DNA from: JAGOLU01 sp037138475
GTDB taxonomy: Bacteria; Patescibacteriota; Microgenomatia; UBA1406; GWC2-37-13
Reading direction: 5' to 3'
Assembly: GCA_037138475.1 (NCBI GenBank)
Contig: JBAXII010000001.1
Location: 1-64,000 of the forward strand
DNA: 64,000 nucleotides
Shown here: positions 41,940-50,083 of the stretch, piece after piece
Position numbering within the stretch: position 1 is the stretch's first letter
Layout: each line of letters starts with the position of its first letter
Position numbers and translations under genes: made by a program
Notes under the pieces: model-generated
The model's input: only the letters and a program-made list of their open reading frames with translations
Database searches by the model: none
What the model was told of the DNA's origin: nothing

Positions 41940-42183
41940 GAACTTTCGCTCACTTGTCATCCCTGTAATAGTCAGCTAATACGATGACAAAAATAGATCA
42001 TGCATTACTGCTGTCATTCCGGCGAATGCCGGAATCCAGGCTTCCATACACTGTAACTATGAATGGATCCCGTTTTTCAACGGGATGACATACAAGGAAC
42101 CCTGTCAACGATATTATTGACTATTACAATCCGTCCCGCCATGGCGGGATGACTCGCAGAACGCTTTAGAGCGAAAGTCCTGA
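41940..42183. repeat. Palindromic repeats before pcrA's 3' end
   Basis: tgtcattccggcgaatgccggaatccaggc (42012-42041) is followed by gatcccgtttttcaacgggatgaca (42066-42090) and cgtcccgccatggcgggatgac (42132-42153). All are of the gtcat-stem-loop-atgac type that reads as VIPAKAGI in the tsaC-tsaE gene. No gene seen. Confidence 0.65.
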
Positions 42184-44124
42184 TCAAAAATCTATATCAT
42201 CAAAATCGCTCGATGATTTGTGCGTGTTGGCTGACTGTGTACGAAGTGAGTGAGTCGACTGCCACTGACTGACCGCAGGATCTATGTCCCAATTGTCGAT
42301 AATTGCGTCTGTCTTTGATGCGCTCTCATCGACACTAGTGATAAACCGTGATCTCGTAGAGTACTGGCGCCTTCCATACATCCCGCGCCGTTTGGCCCAT
42401 GAGATATAGAGATGACTTCGAGCACGAGTGATACCCACATAAAATAATCTGCGCTCTTCCTCCAGTGCGGGCGGATCCTCGATGCTCCGCGAGTGCGGGA
42501 GCAACCCCTCCTCCAAGCCGATAAGAAATACCGTATCAAACTCGAGGCCCTTTGAGGCATGGAGAGACATGAGGCGTACCCCTTTCCCTTTATTTTTGCG
42601 CTCACCCATAAATCGCTCACTTTCGACCAAAGCAACATGTTCAAAAAACTCCGTGAGCGTTGCTCTGCCTGATGCAACACTTTTCAGCTCTTTTATGTTT
42701 TCGATTCGAGAGGCATCCTCGGGATCATCTGCATTGTATATATCAAGATACGAGGTCTTTGCGAGGACGAGCTCGAGCAACGTCTCAGGATTGGAGGAGG
42801 GAACGAAATTTAAGAGATCAGGATACGCCATCATAAATCGATCCCATCTGCGCTTGCCTAGCTTTTGAATGCGCTCCTTTGCGACTGGATCCTCTGGCTC
42901 CACAAGAAGACGGAGATACGACAGAACGTCGCGTACTTCTTTGCGATCATAAAATCGCGTCCCTCCGACCAGAATATAGGGGATGCCATAGCGGAGAAAG
43001 ACTTCTTCGATCGCGCGCGACTGTGCGTTTGTGCGATATAACACCGCAAAATGTGAGTACGGATCTGGATCCATGGGGTCCGAGAAATAGGGCTGAGCGA
43101 GGTCGGTGATCATGCTTCCCACATACAGCGCCTCCCCTTCCTCATTTTCCGTCTCTTTTTCTACTACGTCCGATCCCTGCTCACCATCCGTGTGTAGCTT
43201 GAGGATAGGATGTGTCTGGTTCTGAATAATCTTCTCATATGCATAACTCAAAATAGATTGTGTGGATCGATAGTTTCGCTCAAGGTAAAAGATTTTGGTG
43301 TGGGGAAAATCCTCGCTAAATCGCTCGAGGTTCCGGATATCTGCACCTCGCCAACTATAAATAGCCTGCGAGAAATCCCCTACCACTGATATATTGCCGT
43401 GTGCTTGTGCGAGCATACGTGCGAGCGCATACTGAGCCATATTGGTATCCTGAAACTCATCAATGAGTACATAACGATATTCATCTTGATAGGTCTGCAA
43501 CACATCAGGATGCGTGCGGAAGAGTTCCACCGTCCGCATAAGGAGGTCGTCAAAATCTACCGCCTGGTATTGAGTCAGTTGTTTTTGGTATTCAAAATAT
43601 ACTTGTGCCACTTGTGCAGCTTTGTAAAACGAAAACACATCGAGGAATCTCTCAGGAGAAATGAGTTGATTCTTTGCATCTGAAATCTTTGCGAGAAAAA
43701 AGCCAGGAGTCAGTTTACCCACATCCATCCCTTTGATGATTTGTTTGACGAGCGATTCCTGATCATCTTGAGTGTAGATCGCAAAGTCATTGGCGATGCC
43801 TATGTGATGACCTGAAAACCTGAGTATCCGTGCGCAGAAAGAATGAAATGTGCCGATATACCCCAGCTTCACACTCGCACCTCTCCCTCCTCCACTCATT
43901 TTCTTCATACGCTCCTTCATCTCTCCTGCGGCTTTATTTGTAAAGGTGATCATGAGGATCTCTTCGGGGTGGCATATCTTCTCAGCGAGAAGATATGCCA
44001 CCTTGTGTATGAGCACTCTCGTTTTTCCAGATCCTGCACCCGCGAGGATGATCGATGGTCCTGAAGTATGGCGTACCGCCTCCTGCTGTTCAGGATTTAA
44101 GTCTTGGAGAATATCTTTTGACAT
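42184..44124 (-). CDS. pcrA: UvrD/PcrA-type superfamily 1 DNA helicase
   Basis: 646 residues. All SF1A motifs are visible: Q-motif LNPEQQEAV, Walker A AGAGSGKTRVL, ITFTNKAAGEMKERM, the GTFHSFCARIL region, DEFQDTN, GDFSQAIYSWRGAD, LERNYRST, VRLMSLHASKGLEFDTVFLIGLEEG and YVGITRARSHLYIS. It unwinds DNA 3'-5' in repair and at stalled forks. The C-terminal tail is short and lacks the longer Tudor-like region of some PcrA proteins. TATACT lies five bases before the ATG. Repeats flank the gene on both sides. Confidence 0.93.
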   Translation of the reverse strand: MSKDILQDLNPEQQEAVRHTSGPSIILAGAGSGKTRVLIHKVAYLLAEKICHPEEILMITFTNKAAGEMKERMKKMSGGGRGASVKLGYIGTFHSFCARILRFSGHHIGIANDFAIYTQDDQESLVKQIIKGMDVGKLTPGFFLAKISDAKNQLISPERFLDVFSFYKAAQVAQVYFEYQKQLTQYQAVDFDDLLMRTVELFRTHPDVLQTYQDEYRYVLIDEFQDTNMAQYALARMLAQAHGNISVVGDFSQAIYSWRGADIRNLERFSEDFPHTKIFYLERNYRSTQSILSYAYEKIIQNQTHPILKLHTDGEQGSDVVEKETENEEGEALYVGSMITDLAQPYFSDPMDPDPYSHFAVLYRTNAQSRAIEEVFLRYGIPYILVGGTRFYDRKEVRDVLSYLRLLVEPEDPVAKERIQKLGKRRWDRFMMAYPDLLNFVPSSNPETLLELVLAKTSYLDIYNADDPEDASRIENIKELKSVASGRATLTEFFEHVALVESERFMGERKNKGKGVRLMSLHASKGLEFDTVFLIGLEEGLLPHSRSIEDPPALEEERRLFYVGITRARSHLYISWAKRRGMYGRRQYSTRSRFITSVDESASKTDAIIDNWDIDPAVSQWQSTHSLRTQSANTHKSSSDFDDIDF

Positions 44125-44169
44125 ATGCGAGTATAATAATACGAGATAAAAGCGAAATATGTCGTGAGG

Positions 44170-44280
44170 GGAAAGAAGGCAAATCTACAATGTACAATGT
44201 GCAATATGCAAATAATTTCAGTTCAAATTGAAATTGTAATTGTTTCAGGACTGTAAATTGTATATTGCAAATTTTTCTAT
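44170..44280. repeat. AT-rich imperfect palindrome
   Basis: aatctacaatgtacaatgtgcaatatgcaa on the left is mirrored by ctgtaaattgtatattgcaaattt on the right, with a smaller inner palindrome tcaaattgaaattg. It belongs to the same family as 11046-11147, 39709-39815 and 47645-47720 and lies directly before tpiA. Confidence 0.65.
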
Positions 44281-44283
44281 CAT

Positions 44284-44952
44284 ATGTATCTTATAGCAAA
44301 CTGGAAATCGCATGGAGATCTCCTGAGCACTCGAAGTTGGGTGCACAAGTTCCTCGAGGCGCTCGCGCCCGAGACTATGCAGGCACTCCACTCGAACAAA
44401 CTCACCTTGGTTATTTGTCCTCCTACCCCACTCCTCTATCCTCTCAAGACTATGCTTGCCGACTATCCCATAGCCATTGGAGCACAGGACATATCTTCAC
44501 ACCCCCAAGGCTCTCTGACTGGAGAGGTCTCGGGCGAGGCATATATAGGCATCGCGACGTATGTCCTCATCGGCCATGATGAACGACGCAAGTTGGGCGA
44601 GGATGAATCTATCACCAGACAAAAATATGCCCAAGCGCGCTCCGCTGGACTTACGCCATTACTCTGCGTCAGTAGTCTGGACCAGTACATCACTGATGCA
44701 CCGATGGTTGCCTTTGAACCAGTCGAGTCTATAGGTACAGGGCATCCTGCCGGCCCTGAGGAAGTGATTCAGTTTCGCAGGACACTTGATCTCCCCACTG
44801 ACACTCTGTATATCTATGGAGGTAGTGTAAATCGTGACACCATCACGCCGTACCTTGCACACCCGGAGATCGATGGGTTCTTGTGTGGTGCCGCGAGCCT
44901 TGATCCAATCCATTTTAGTCAATTAGCGAATATGTTAGCCACCCATGCCTAA
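44284..44952 (+). CDS. tpiA: Triosephosphate isomerase, short form
   Basis: 222 residues, about 30 fewer than usual. It interconverts dihydroxyacetone phosphate and glyceraldehyde-3-phosphate. Catalytic residues are Lys in LIANWKSH, His in LIGHDERR (usually GHSERR), and Glu in VAFEPVESIGTG (usually YEPVWAIGTG); the phosphate-binding loop is YGGSVN and the C-terminal GFLCGAASLD. The loop-6 region differs from the consensus in two places but the key residues remain. Its end overlaps the LCP gene by eight bases, suggesting joint translation. Confidence 0.92.
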   Translation: MYLIANWKSHGDLLSTRSWVHKFLEALAPETMQALHSNKLTLVICPPTPLLYPLKTMLADYPIAIGAQDISSHPQGSLTGEVSGEAYIGIATYVLIGHDERRKLGEDESITRQKYAQARSAGLTPLLCVSSLDQYITDAPMVAFEPVESIGTGHPAGPEEVIQFRRTLDLPTDTLYIYGGSVNRDTITPYLAHPEIDGFLCGAASLDPIHFSQLANMLATHA

Positions 44953-45952
44953 ACATCTGCTTCGCAAGATATTCTTTGGGCTTCTTTTCGCTCTATTCGC
45001 AGTGCTTGTGTATATGGTGTATATATGCAATCAATTTCTGACTGCGGCGAAACTGTCATGGACTGATGTTTCCTCAGTCACCTCCCAGACGATAAACCAA
45101 CAAAAGACACACACCTTTCTGATCCTTGGTATTGGTGGAGGCGATCACGAGGGACCAAATCTCACTGATACTATCCTCCTCGCTTCATACCATCCCCACA
45201 CACATACAGTGACCAGCCTTGGTCTACCCCGTGATATCTGGGACACAGATACCCAAGACAAAATCAATGCCACCTATACCTACGCACTGGCGCAAAAGGT
45301 GGTGGATCCGTATACATACACACGTATGAAGTTTGAACGGATCACGGGTATGCCCATCGATCAGGTAGTGATCATAGACTTTGCTACATTTGCAAAAACC
45401 ATTGATATTTTGGGAGGTATTGAGGTGCAAAATGATGTGGCATTTACCGATCCTCAATATCCGATCGCTGGTGCTGAGAATACAGACTGCGTTCCATTTG
45501 ATGTCAACTATGGATGTAGATATGAATCAGTGAGCTTTATCAAGGGACCTATACAGATGGATGGATCTACAGCCCTCAAATTTGTCAGGTCTCGTCACGC
45601 AGTAGGAGATGAAGGTACAGATTTTGCACGCTCTCATAGGCAACAGATGGTGCTTACCGCAGCGACACAAAAGACTCTGAGGCTTGTTACGACGCTTCAG
45701 ACTTGGCCACTCGTCAAACTGGTAGCCCACGCAGATGCACATATTGCGCGGACTCTGTCAAACAAAGAGGCCCTTCTCTATCTCGCTGATATATTCTCCC
45801 ATCGCGACACGTTTCGCGTGTCTCACCAGAAGCTTGCTGATGATTTTTTGATTGTTGCTCCCCCTGCTGAGTACGAAGATAGATATGTGCTCGTACCACA
45901 AGACAAAAAAGACTCCACACTCTCGCGCGAGATACAAAAACTACTGAAGTGA
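44945..45952 (+). CDS. LytR-CpsA-Psr (LCP) family glycopolymer ligase
   Basis: 335 residues. One helix near the N-terminus (about 8-29) precedes the LCP domain: FLILGIGGGDHEGPNLTDTI, VTSLGLPRDIW, KINATYTYA, FERITGMPIDQVVIIDF, LGGIEVQND and the conserved arginines of FVRSRHAVGDEGTDFARSHR. LCP enzymes move glycopolymers from the undecaprenyl carrier to peptidoglycan or protein. Together with uppS and the glycan cluster at 52486-59449 this fits attachment of a surface polysaccharide. Confidence 0.9.
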   Translation: MPKHLLRKIFFGLLFALFAVLVYMVYICNQFLTAAKLSWTDVSSVTSQTINQQKTHTFLILGIGGGDHEGPNLTDTILLASYHPHTHTVTSLGLPRDIWDTDTQDKINATYTYALAQKVVDPYTYTRMKFERITGMPIDQVVIIDFATFAKTIDILGGIEVQNDVAFTDPQYPIAGAENTDCVPFDVNYGCRYESVSFIKGPIQMDGSTALKFVRSRHAVGDEGTDFARSHRQQMVLTAATQKTLRLVTTLQTWPLVKLVAHADAHIARTLSNKEALLYLADIFSHRDTFRVSHQKLADDFLIVAPPAEYEDRYVLVPQDKKDSTLSREIQKLLK

Positions 45953-46281
45953 TACTAAAGCATTTGTACGGAATTCCCTCAATTCATTCCAGTATTTTGT
46001 ATTACCCGTCTGTCATCCCTGTATTAGTCAATTTATTCGATGACGATTTTCACCAGGTCATTCTGAACGAAGTGAAGAATCTCATAATCTTTGCTCACTA
46101 GATCCTTCTCCCGCAAAGCGGGATGAATTCGTGAACGAGGCTCCGCCCGTAGGGTTACGCCCGGAGGGGGGAGTATAAGGTGTACCGAATTGAGGGAATT
46201 TCGTATTGCACGTTGCGCTCTGGGCTTTTCACTTTGCACTCTTCTTTTTGCACTGGACGATTTACACTTTGAACTTACGTA
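45953..46281. repeat. Intergenic repeat cluster after the LCP gene
   Basis: No gene seen. It holds aattccctcaattcattcc (45971-45989) and its inverse aattgagggaattt (46186-46199), gtcattctgaacgaagtgaa-gaatctcata (46057-46086), ctcccgcaaagcgggatgaa (46108-46127), gggttacgcccggagg, and a run of tttgcactt words (46220-46275). The gaac-gaag element is copied at 57248-57277. Confidence 0.65.
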
Positions 46282-47595
46282 TCACTCCCTGCTGTATCTC
46301 CCCGCGCGAATAGAAATGTAGCCTCCGAGGAGACCGACTGCACCCACCCATACGAGCCACTGTGGCATACCTCCCGGAGGCACGCCTTGTACCACGAGCG
46401 TGGTTTGCGTAGGCTGAGGTACCACTGGAGTCACGCCAACTGGCACCACAGGCACTCGTGTCGGAGTAAGTTGTCCAGATGGGGTCGATATCTGATTGGG
46501 AGATTTGGTAGTCGTCTCACCAAGCACTTGCTCTCCTGCTTTGGCGATGATAAAGGTTCTATCAAGCGTGCGAATGGTTCCGTTATTATCAGGTATATGC
46601 ATGCTGAGTGTATATCGTCCAGGCGCGAGAGTGGCCGCATCATCGGCTACCCAGGTACCATCTTTGCGCACCGTGGTCTCATATCTCAGCACCGGTTGGG
46701 AGTCTAGCGTCATCACGATGCGGGTGCCTGGGACTCCTTTTCCTTTGATCAGTGGTTTGCCCAGAGGGATGATCGATCCCTGCACGGGAAACAGCACGGA
46801 TACTGCATGCTCCTGCTGTGAGGCACGAGTCGTGGATGCGGGGAGGACATTTTGGCTTTCTGTTACAAATGAATAGTCAGTCCCCAGCACGATGGCCTGG
46901 GGAAGTGGTGCGGAGCGTGAAAGCACCGACTGGATAGTCGATGAGACACGATCCTCGGTATCTATACGGATGCGCAGCGTATCCTCAGGTGTGGTAGCCC
47001 AGGGCATACTGATGAGCCACTCCCCCGTCGACTTGGTAAATGTGGTAGCAAATCTGCCCTCTACCTTTGGTACTGTAGATAACGTAACAGTCGCACCCAC
47101 CACAGGGGTACCTTGTGCATCTATGACCTTGCCATATATGGGTTTTGAAAGGTTGCCTGACTGTCTTTTGACGAGCGTGGTAAATGAGCCCGGCTTGTCT
47201 GCTGGCACCAGCTTGTCATCCACCACGATCGAGTAATAATACTGAGTGAGTGGCTTGAGTCCCACAAGCTCGATGACATGATAGGTGCGCTCACTTTTTT
47301 CACCAGATGTAGTCCTCACATCGAATGCCATCTGCGATAGTTTCCCTGCTGACTCGCCATACAACACATACGCTTTGTGAGCCTCAGGAAGGGCAAAGTA
47401 GATAGTGGCCGTCGTGTCTGTATGCACCTGTTCGCGCTCAACCAGCTTCATGCTCGAAGCCTCTGTGGGACGATCTGTCCGCACAAACATTTGACGTGCG
47501 AATATGCCTACTATAAGGACTGCGGTCACTGCCACCAGATACGGAGGGACCTGCCTATCTGAAGCGGGTGGTCGAAGGTATAAATCGCTATACAT
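46282..47595 (-). CDS. Surface protein with fibronectin-, carboxypeptidase-regulatory- and Ig-like domains
   Basis: 437 residues. A helix near the N-terminus (about 18-38) is followed by a fibronectin-like fold (TATIYFALPEAHKAYVLYGE, LVGLKPLTQYYYSIVVDD), a carboxypeptidase-regulatory-like unit (YGKVIDAQGTPVVGATVTLS), and an Ig-like unit (SVLFPVQGSIIPLGKPLIKG, LAPGRYTLSMHIPDNNGT). Then come a Thr/Pro-rich stalk, VPPGGMPQ, a helix (WLVWVGAVGLLGGYISI) and a basic end RAGRYSRE. The end has the layout of a sorting signal without LPXTG. It probably lies outside the cell as an adhesin or structural protein. Confidence 0.7.
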   Translation of the reverse strand: MYSDLYLRPPASDRQVPPYLVAVTAVLIVGIFARQMFVRTDRPTEASSMKLVEREQVHTDTTATIYFALPEAHKAYVLYGESAGKLSQMAFDVRTTSGEKSERTYHVIELVGLKPLTQYYYSIVVDDKLVPADKPGSFTTLVKRQSGNLSKPIYGKVIDAQGTPVVGATVTLSTVPKVEGRFATTFTKSTGEWLISMPWATTPEDTLRIRIDTEDRVSSTIQSVLSRSAPLPQAIVLGTDYSFVTESQNVLPASTTRASQQEHAVSVLFPVQGSIIPLGKPLIKGKGVPGTRIVMTLDSQPVLRYETTVRKDGTWVADDAATLAPGRYTLSMHIPDNNGTIRTLDRTFIIAKAGEQVLGETTTKSPNQISTPSGQLTPTRVPVVPVGVTPVVPQPTQTTLVVQGVPPGGMPQWLVWVGAVGLLGGYISIRAGRYSRE

Positions 47596-47644
47596 AGTGA
47601 TGATAAACTACACGGCACATACTAACATATTTTGTAAAAAACAA

Positions 47645-47720
47645 ACCGGATTCACAACGCAAATCTGCAATATCAGTTTGCAATCTGCAAATAATTCTAA
47701 TTAGAATTATTTGAAATTGC
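47645..47720. repeat. AT-rich imperfect palindrome
   Basis: cgcaaatctgcaatatcagt...tttgcaatctgcaaataatt is mirrored by ctaattagaattatttgaaattgcgaattgcg. It is a member of the dispersed tttgca palindrome family, and borders the tandem repeat that follows. Confidence 0.6.
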
Positions 47721-47731
47721 GAATTGCGCCT

Positions 47732-47837
47732 CTCTACTTACATTCTGCTCTACTTACATTTTCCTCTACTTACCTACTGCTCTACTTACATTTTCCTCTA
47801 CTTACCTACTGCTCTACTTACATACTGCTCTACTTTT
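47732..47837. repeat. 16-base tandem repeat, about 6.6 copies
   Basis: Units starting at 47732, 47748, 47764, 47780, 47796 and 47812 follow ctctacttacat/ctactg or ...attttc; a partial unit begins at 47828. The first ten bases never vary; the last six alternate between two versions. The array starts at the stop codon of the small pilus-region gene (read on the minus strand). There are no spacers, so it is not CRISPR. Confidence 0.85.
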
Positions 47838-48039
47838 CCATCTCTTTAAGTCTATCTAGTATCTTCGTATCAAATGAGTTGATCATCACAGGAACCATAG
47901 TGTCATCTGCGGTCAATCGGTCTGATTGACTTGCACGATACGAATCCACGACCACCACGAAAATTAATCCTACAAAGAGGACGATGACCAGCCACAAAAA
48001 ATCTCTCTTTGAAAAGTAGCTTGGTACAATGATGCGCAT
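47830..48039 (-). CDS. Small single-helix membrane protein of the pilus gene group
   Basis: 69 residues: a basic N-terminus, one helix (about 15-32, LWLVIVLFVGLIFVVVV) and a charged C-terminal part. I do not recognise a family. It follows the PilN- and PilO-like genes on the same strand with nine bases between, so it probably belongs to the same membrane complex. Its last codons merge into the 16-base tandem repeat: the TAG stop is the start of the first repeat unit. Confidence 0.6.
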   Translation of the reverse strand: MRIIVPSYFSKRDFLWLVIVLFVGLIFVVVVDSYRASQSDRLTADDTMVPVMINSFDTKILDRLKEMEK

Positions 48040-48048
48040 GGATGATGA

Positions 48049-48657
48049 TTATTGATAATACGATTCCGTATCTATGTCAGCCACAAACTCTCCACTTCCT
48101 GTCGCGCGTGAGTCTGCAGATAGTGCAAAAGCTGAGATGGTTTTGAGCCTGCGTTGATGGTATATTTTTTCATACGCCTCACGGACGTGATCATAGCTGC
48201 CCGATACCTGCACTCTCACTTTGTACGTTTGGACTGAGGGCTTTGGTGCCGCTGGTTGGCCAGGGGTTGCCTTTACTGCCACTTGTTTTGCCTTGTCAGA
48301 GGTGCCTACCTCAAACTTGGGCAGAGAAATGGTGGGGGCATCAGACACCGCAGTGAGGTCATCTATGATCTTGCTCACATAGACCTGAGAGGGCACCGCT
48401 TCAGTCAAGAGCGAGAGATCCTCCTGTCTCGAGGCAAGGATGAGTTGCAACTTGGTGAGGTCGCTGATGGTTTTCGTATACTTATCATTGATAGCCTGGA
48501 GATCAATATACTTCTGTCTGAGCTCAAACACGGTAGAGATATTTGGCCACACGATGCCCACTACAAAAAAGGAAAAGATAATAAAAAATGCTATAGCATA
48601 GCCATAATCCACAAATCGTGGATTATATATCTTTTGTATGAGGGATTCTCGTTCCAT
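48049..48657 (-). CDS. PilO-like type IV pilus assembly protein
   Basis: 202 residues. A cytoplasmic stub and a membrane helix (about 21-40) are followed by a coiled coil (LRQKYIDLQAINDKYTKTIS) and a small ferredoxin-like alpha/beta domain (SYDHVREAYEKIYHQRRLKTI), with a low-complexity insert KATPGQPAAPKPSVQ in the middle. This is the PilO layout: PilN, PilO and PilP form the inner-membrane alignment complex. It lies three bases after the PilN-like gene. The family call is structural, from layout and neighbours more than from motifs. Confidence 0.65.
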   Translation of the reverse strand: MERESLIQKIYNPRFVDYGYAIAFFIIFSFFVVGIVWPNISTVFELRQKYIDLQAINDKYTKTISDLTKLQLILASRQEDLSLLTEAVPSQVYVSKIIDDLTAVSDAPTISLPKFEVGTSDKAKQVAVKATPGQPAAPKPSVQTYKVRVQVSGSYDHVREAYEKIYHQRRLKTISAFALSADSRATGSGEFVADIDTESYYQ

Positions 48658-48660
48658 AGC

Positions 48661-49197
48661 TTATATATCCTTTGGCTTGTATTGGTCAAGCACCATATCA
48701 AACTGATATTCCGTCTTATTTTTGATAGTAAATGTGCCAAATTGCACTTTGTTAAACTGCTTATCAGCCAGTATACGACCATACATCTTTTTTATGATTT
48801 CGGGGCTCTTTGCGGTGGCAGTGAATCTGAGCGAGTCGCCCTCGTCCTTGAGAGAGGTGAGCGTCACATCAACTGGAAATACGCTGAGCAAGTAGTCGAC
48901 CTTACTCCTCCACTTGTCTTGGGTGCCAAATATAGTTTGCACTGATTTTATGGACTTTTGGGTCTTGTTCATCTCATCACGAAGCGGCTTGGTGGCGGCG
49001 ATGATGGCACGCTTCTGTGCAAGCTTCTCCTTTTCTCCAATGATCTGTTGGTCTATAGAAAATCTATAGAAAAACACACAGATGACTATAAACTGGGTGA
49101 GGACGAGGATGTAGCGCAAATAGTGCGATACAAAGTACTGCGTTTTGGACACTATGGCTACCTCTTTTTTGGGGAATAGATTGATTTCGTATCTCAT
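48661..49197 (-). CDS. PilN-like type IV pilus assembly protein
   Basis: 178 residues. It begins MRYEINLFPKKE, close to the INLLP-type peptide of PilN that docks into PilM, then has a helix (about 27-45), a coiled coil (EKEKLAQKRAIIAATKPLRDE) and an alpha/beta domain with VDVTLTSLKDEGDSLRFTATA. It would bridge the cytoplasmic PilM ring and the pilus alignment complex. A PilM homologue is not next to it; the head of the protein at 35748 might be related. The two downstream genes form one operon with it. Confidence 0.72.
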   Translation of the reverse strand: MRYEINLFPKKEVAIVSKTQYFVSHYLRYILVLTQFIVICVFFYRFSIDQQIIGEKEKLAQKRAIIAATKPLRDEMNKTQKSIKSVQTIFGTQDKWRSKVDYLLSVFPVDVTLTSLKDEGDSLRFTATAKSPEIIKKMYGRILADKQFNKVQFGTFTIKNKTEYQFDMVLDQYKPKDI

Positions 49198-49276
49198 ATA
49201 CTATGCCCTCATAGTAGCGCAAAAGGACAGGCACATCAAGAAGAAATGATTTAAAAGTCAAAAAGAAAGAGAGTGT

Positions 49277-49507
49277 TTAGGAGATGGCTGACTTCAGGCG
49301 AGCAGACTTCTGCTTGCTGATGATGTTGCGCTTGGCTGCCTTGTCGATCGTGGAGTATGCTTTGCTGAGCTCAGGAGAGCCTGCGGTGTAGCCTACTTTG
49401 CGTGCCATATTCAGGATCGTGTCAATCTTTGCGAGTGCAGACTTGTTTTTGCCTGTGCGGACGAGATCTTTGCGAGCTTTTTTTTGTGCTGATTTGATAT
49501 TTGCCAT
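49277..49507 (-). CDS. rpsT: 30S ribosomal protein S20
   Basis: 76 residues, a little short for S20. The start MANIKSAQKKARKD and the helical, Lys/Ala-rich body (SALAKIDTILNMARKVG, LSKAYSTIDKAAKRNIISKQKSAR) are typical. It binds 16S rRNA helices early in 30S assembly. A TACAAT lies 17 bases before the ATG, so the leader is about 10 bases. Confidence 0.9.
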   Translation of the reverse strand: MANIKSAQKKARKDLVRTGKNKSALAKIDTILNMARKVGYTAGSPELSKAYSTIDKAAKRNIISKQKSARLKSAIS

Positions 49508-49572
49508 ATAGCGTAAAACTAGGGGTTATTGTACCATCGAGGGCTGTCTAACACAACATGTATTGAGGGTGA

Positions 49573-50073
49573 TCATTCGATTGAGCTGAGCTCAAAATCC
49601 TTTTGTGCTATCTGAGCGCCGTATCCACCCTCAAATTTGAGAGTGACTTTGATAGGACTCGTGATGGCATGGTAGCGACATACATTGCGGGAACAGGTAC
49701 CAAGCGTGATGGCACGCTCAAACGTGGACCCAAATGCGGTCTGACCATCTTTGGGCTTTGCCGTACTAAACACACCTTCAGATGGCTGATCCTTCGTGGA
49801 GTAGGTGAGCTCGTACTCGATCGATGAGGTGCCGGTGGGGACACCTGCTACTGTGAGCTTGATCTCCTTGAGCGCATCTACAGATACGAGGTTTACCTTT
49901 ACTCCTGGCCCTGCGGTAGGGATGACATCACGATCTGGTGATTGAGTGATGGCTATCACAGGGTTTTTGGCTGGAGCCACCTGATTGCGAGACATAACGA
50001 GTGCGACGATGCCGAGCAATACTACGGCACCGATGACTCCTACAGTGATTTTCTTTTGATGAGGTGATTTCAT
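49573..50073 (-). CDS. Membrane-anchored protein, unknown function
   Basis: 166 residues. One helix (about 10-27) is followed by an extended linker and a beta-rich domain with strands such as VKVNLVSVDALKEIKLTVAG and a Cys pair in GTCSRNVCRYH, which could form a disulfide outside the cell. No family is recognised. It starts 11 bases after the glyS stop on the same strand and may be co-transcribed under the glyS T-box. Confidence 0.6.
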   Translation of the reverse strand: MKSPHQKKITVGVIGAVVLLGIVALVMSRNQVAPAKNPVIAITQSPDRDVIPTAGPGVKVNLVSVDALKEIKLTVAGVPTGTSSIEYELTYSTKDQPSEGVFSTAKPKDGQTAFGSTFERAITLGTCSRNVCRYHAITSPIKVTLKFEGGYGAQIAQKDFELSSIE

Positions 50074-50083
50074 AAATATATGG

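Noticed and set aside
47732..47837. A possible CRISPR array at the 16-base repeats
   Set aside because: The units are directly adjacent with no spacers, are too short, and no cas gene is in the window.
47711..47929. A plus-strand frame reading through the 16-base tandem repeat
   Set aside because: The leucine/tyrosine-rich repeats are the product of the DNA repeat, and the frame lies antisense to the small pilus-region gene.
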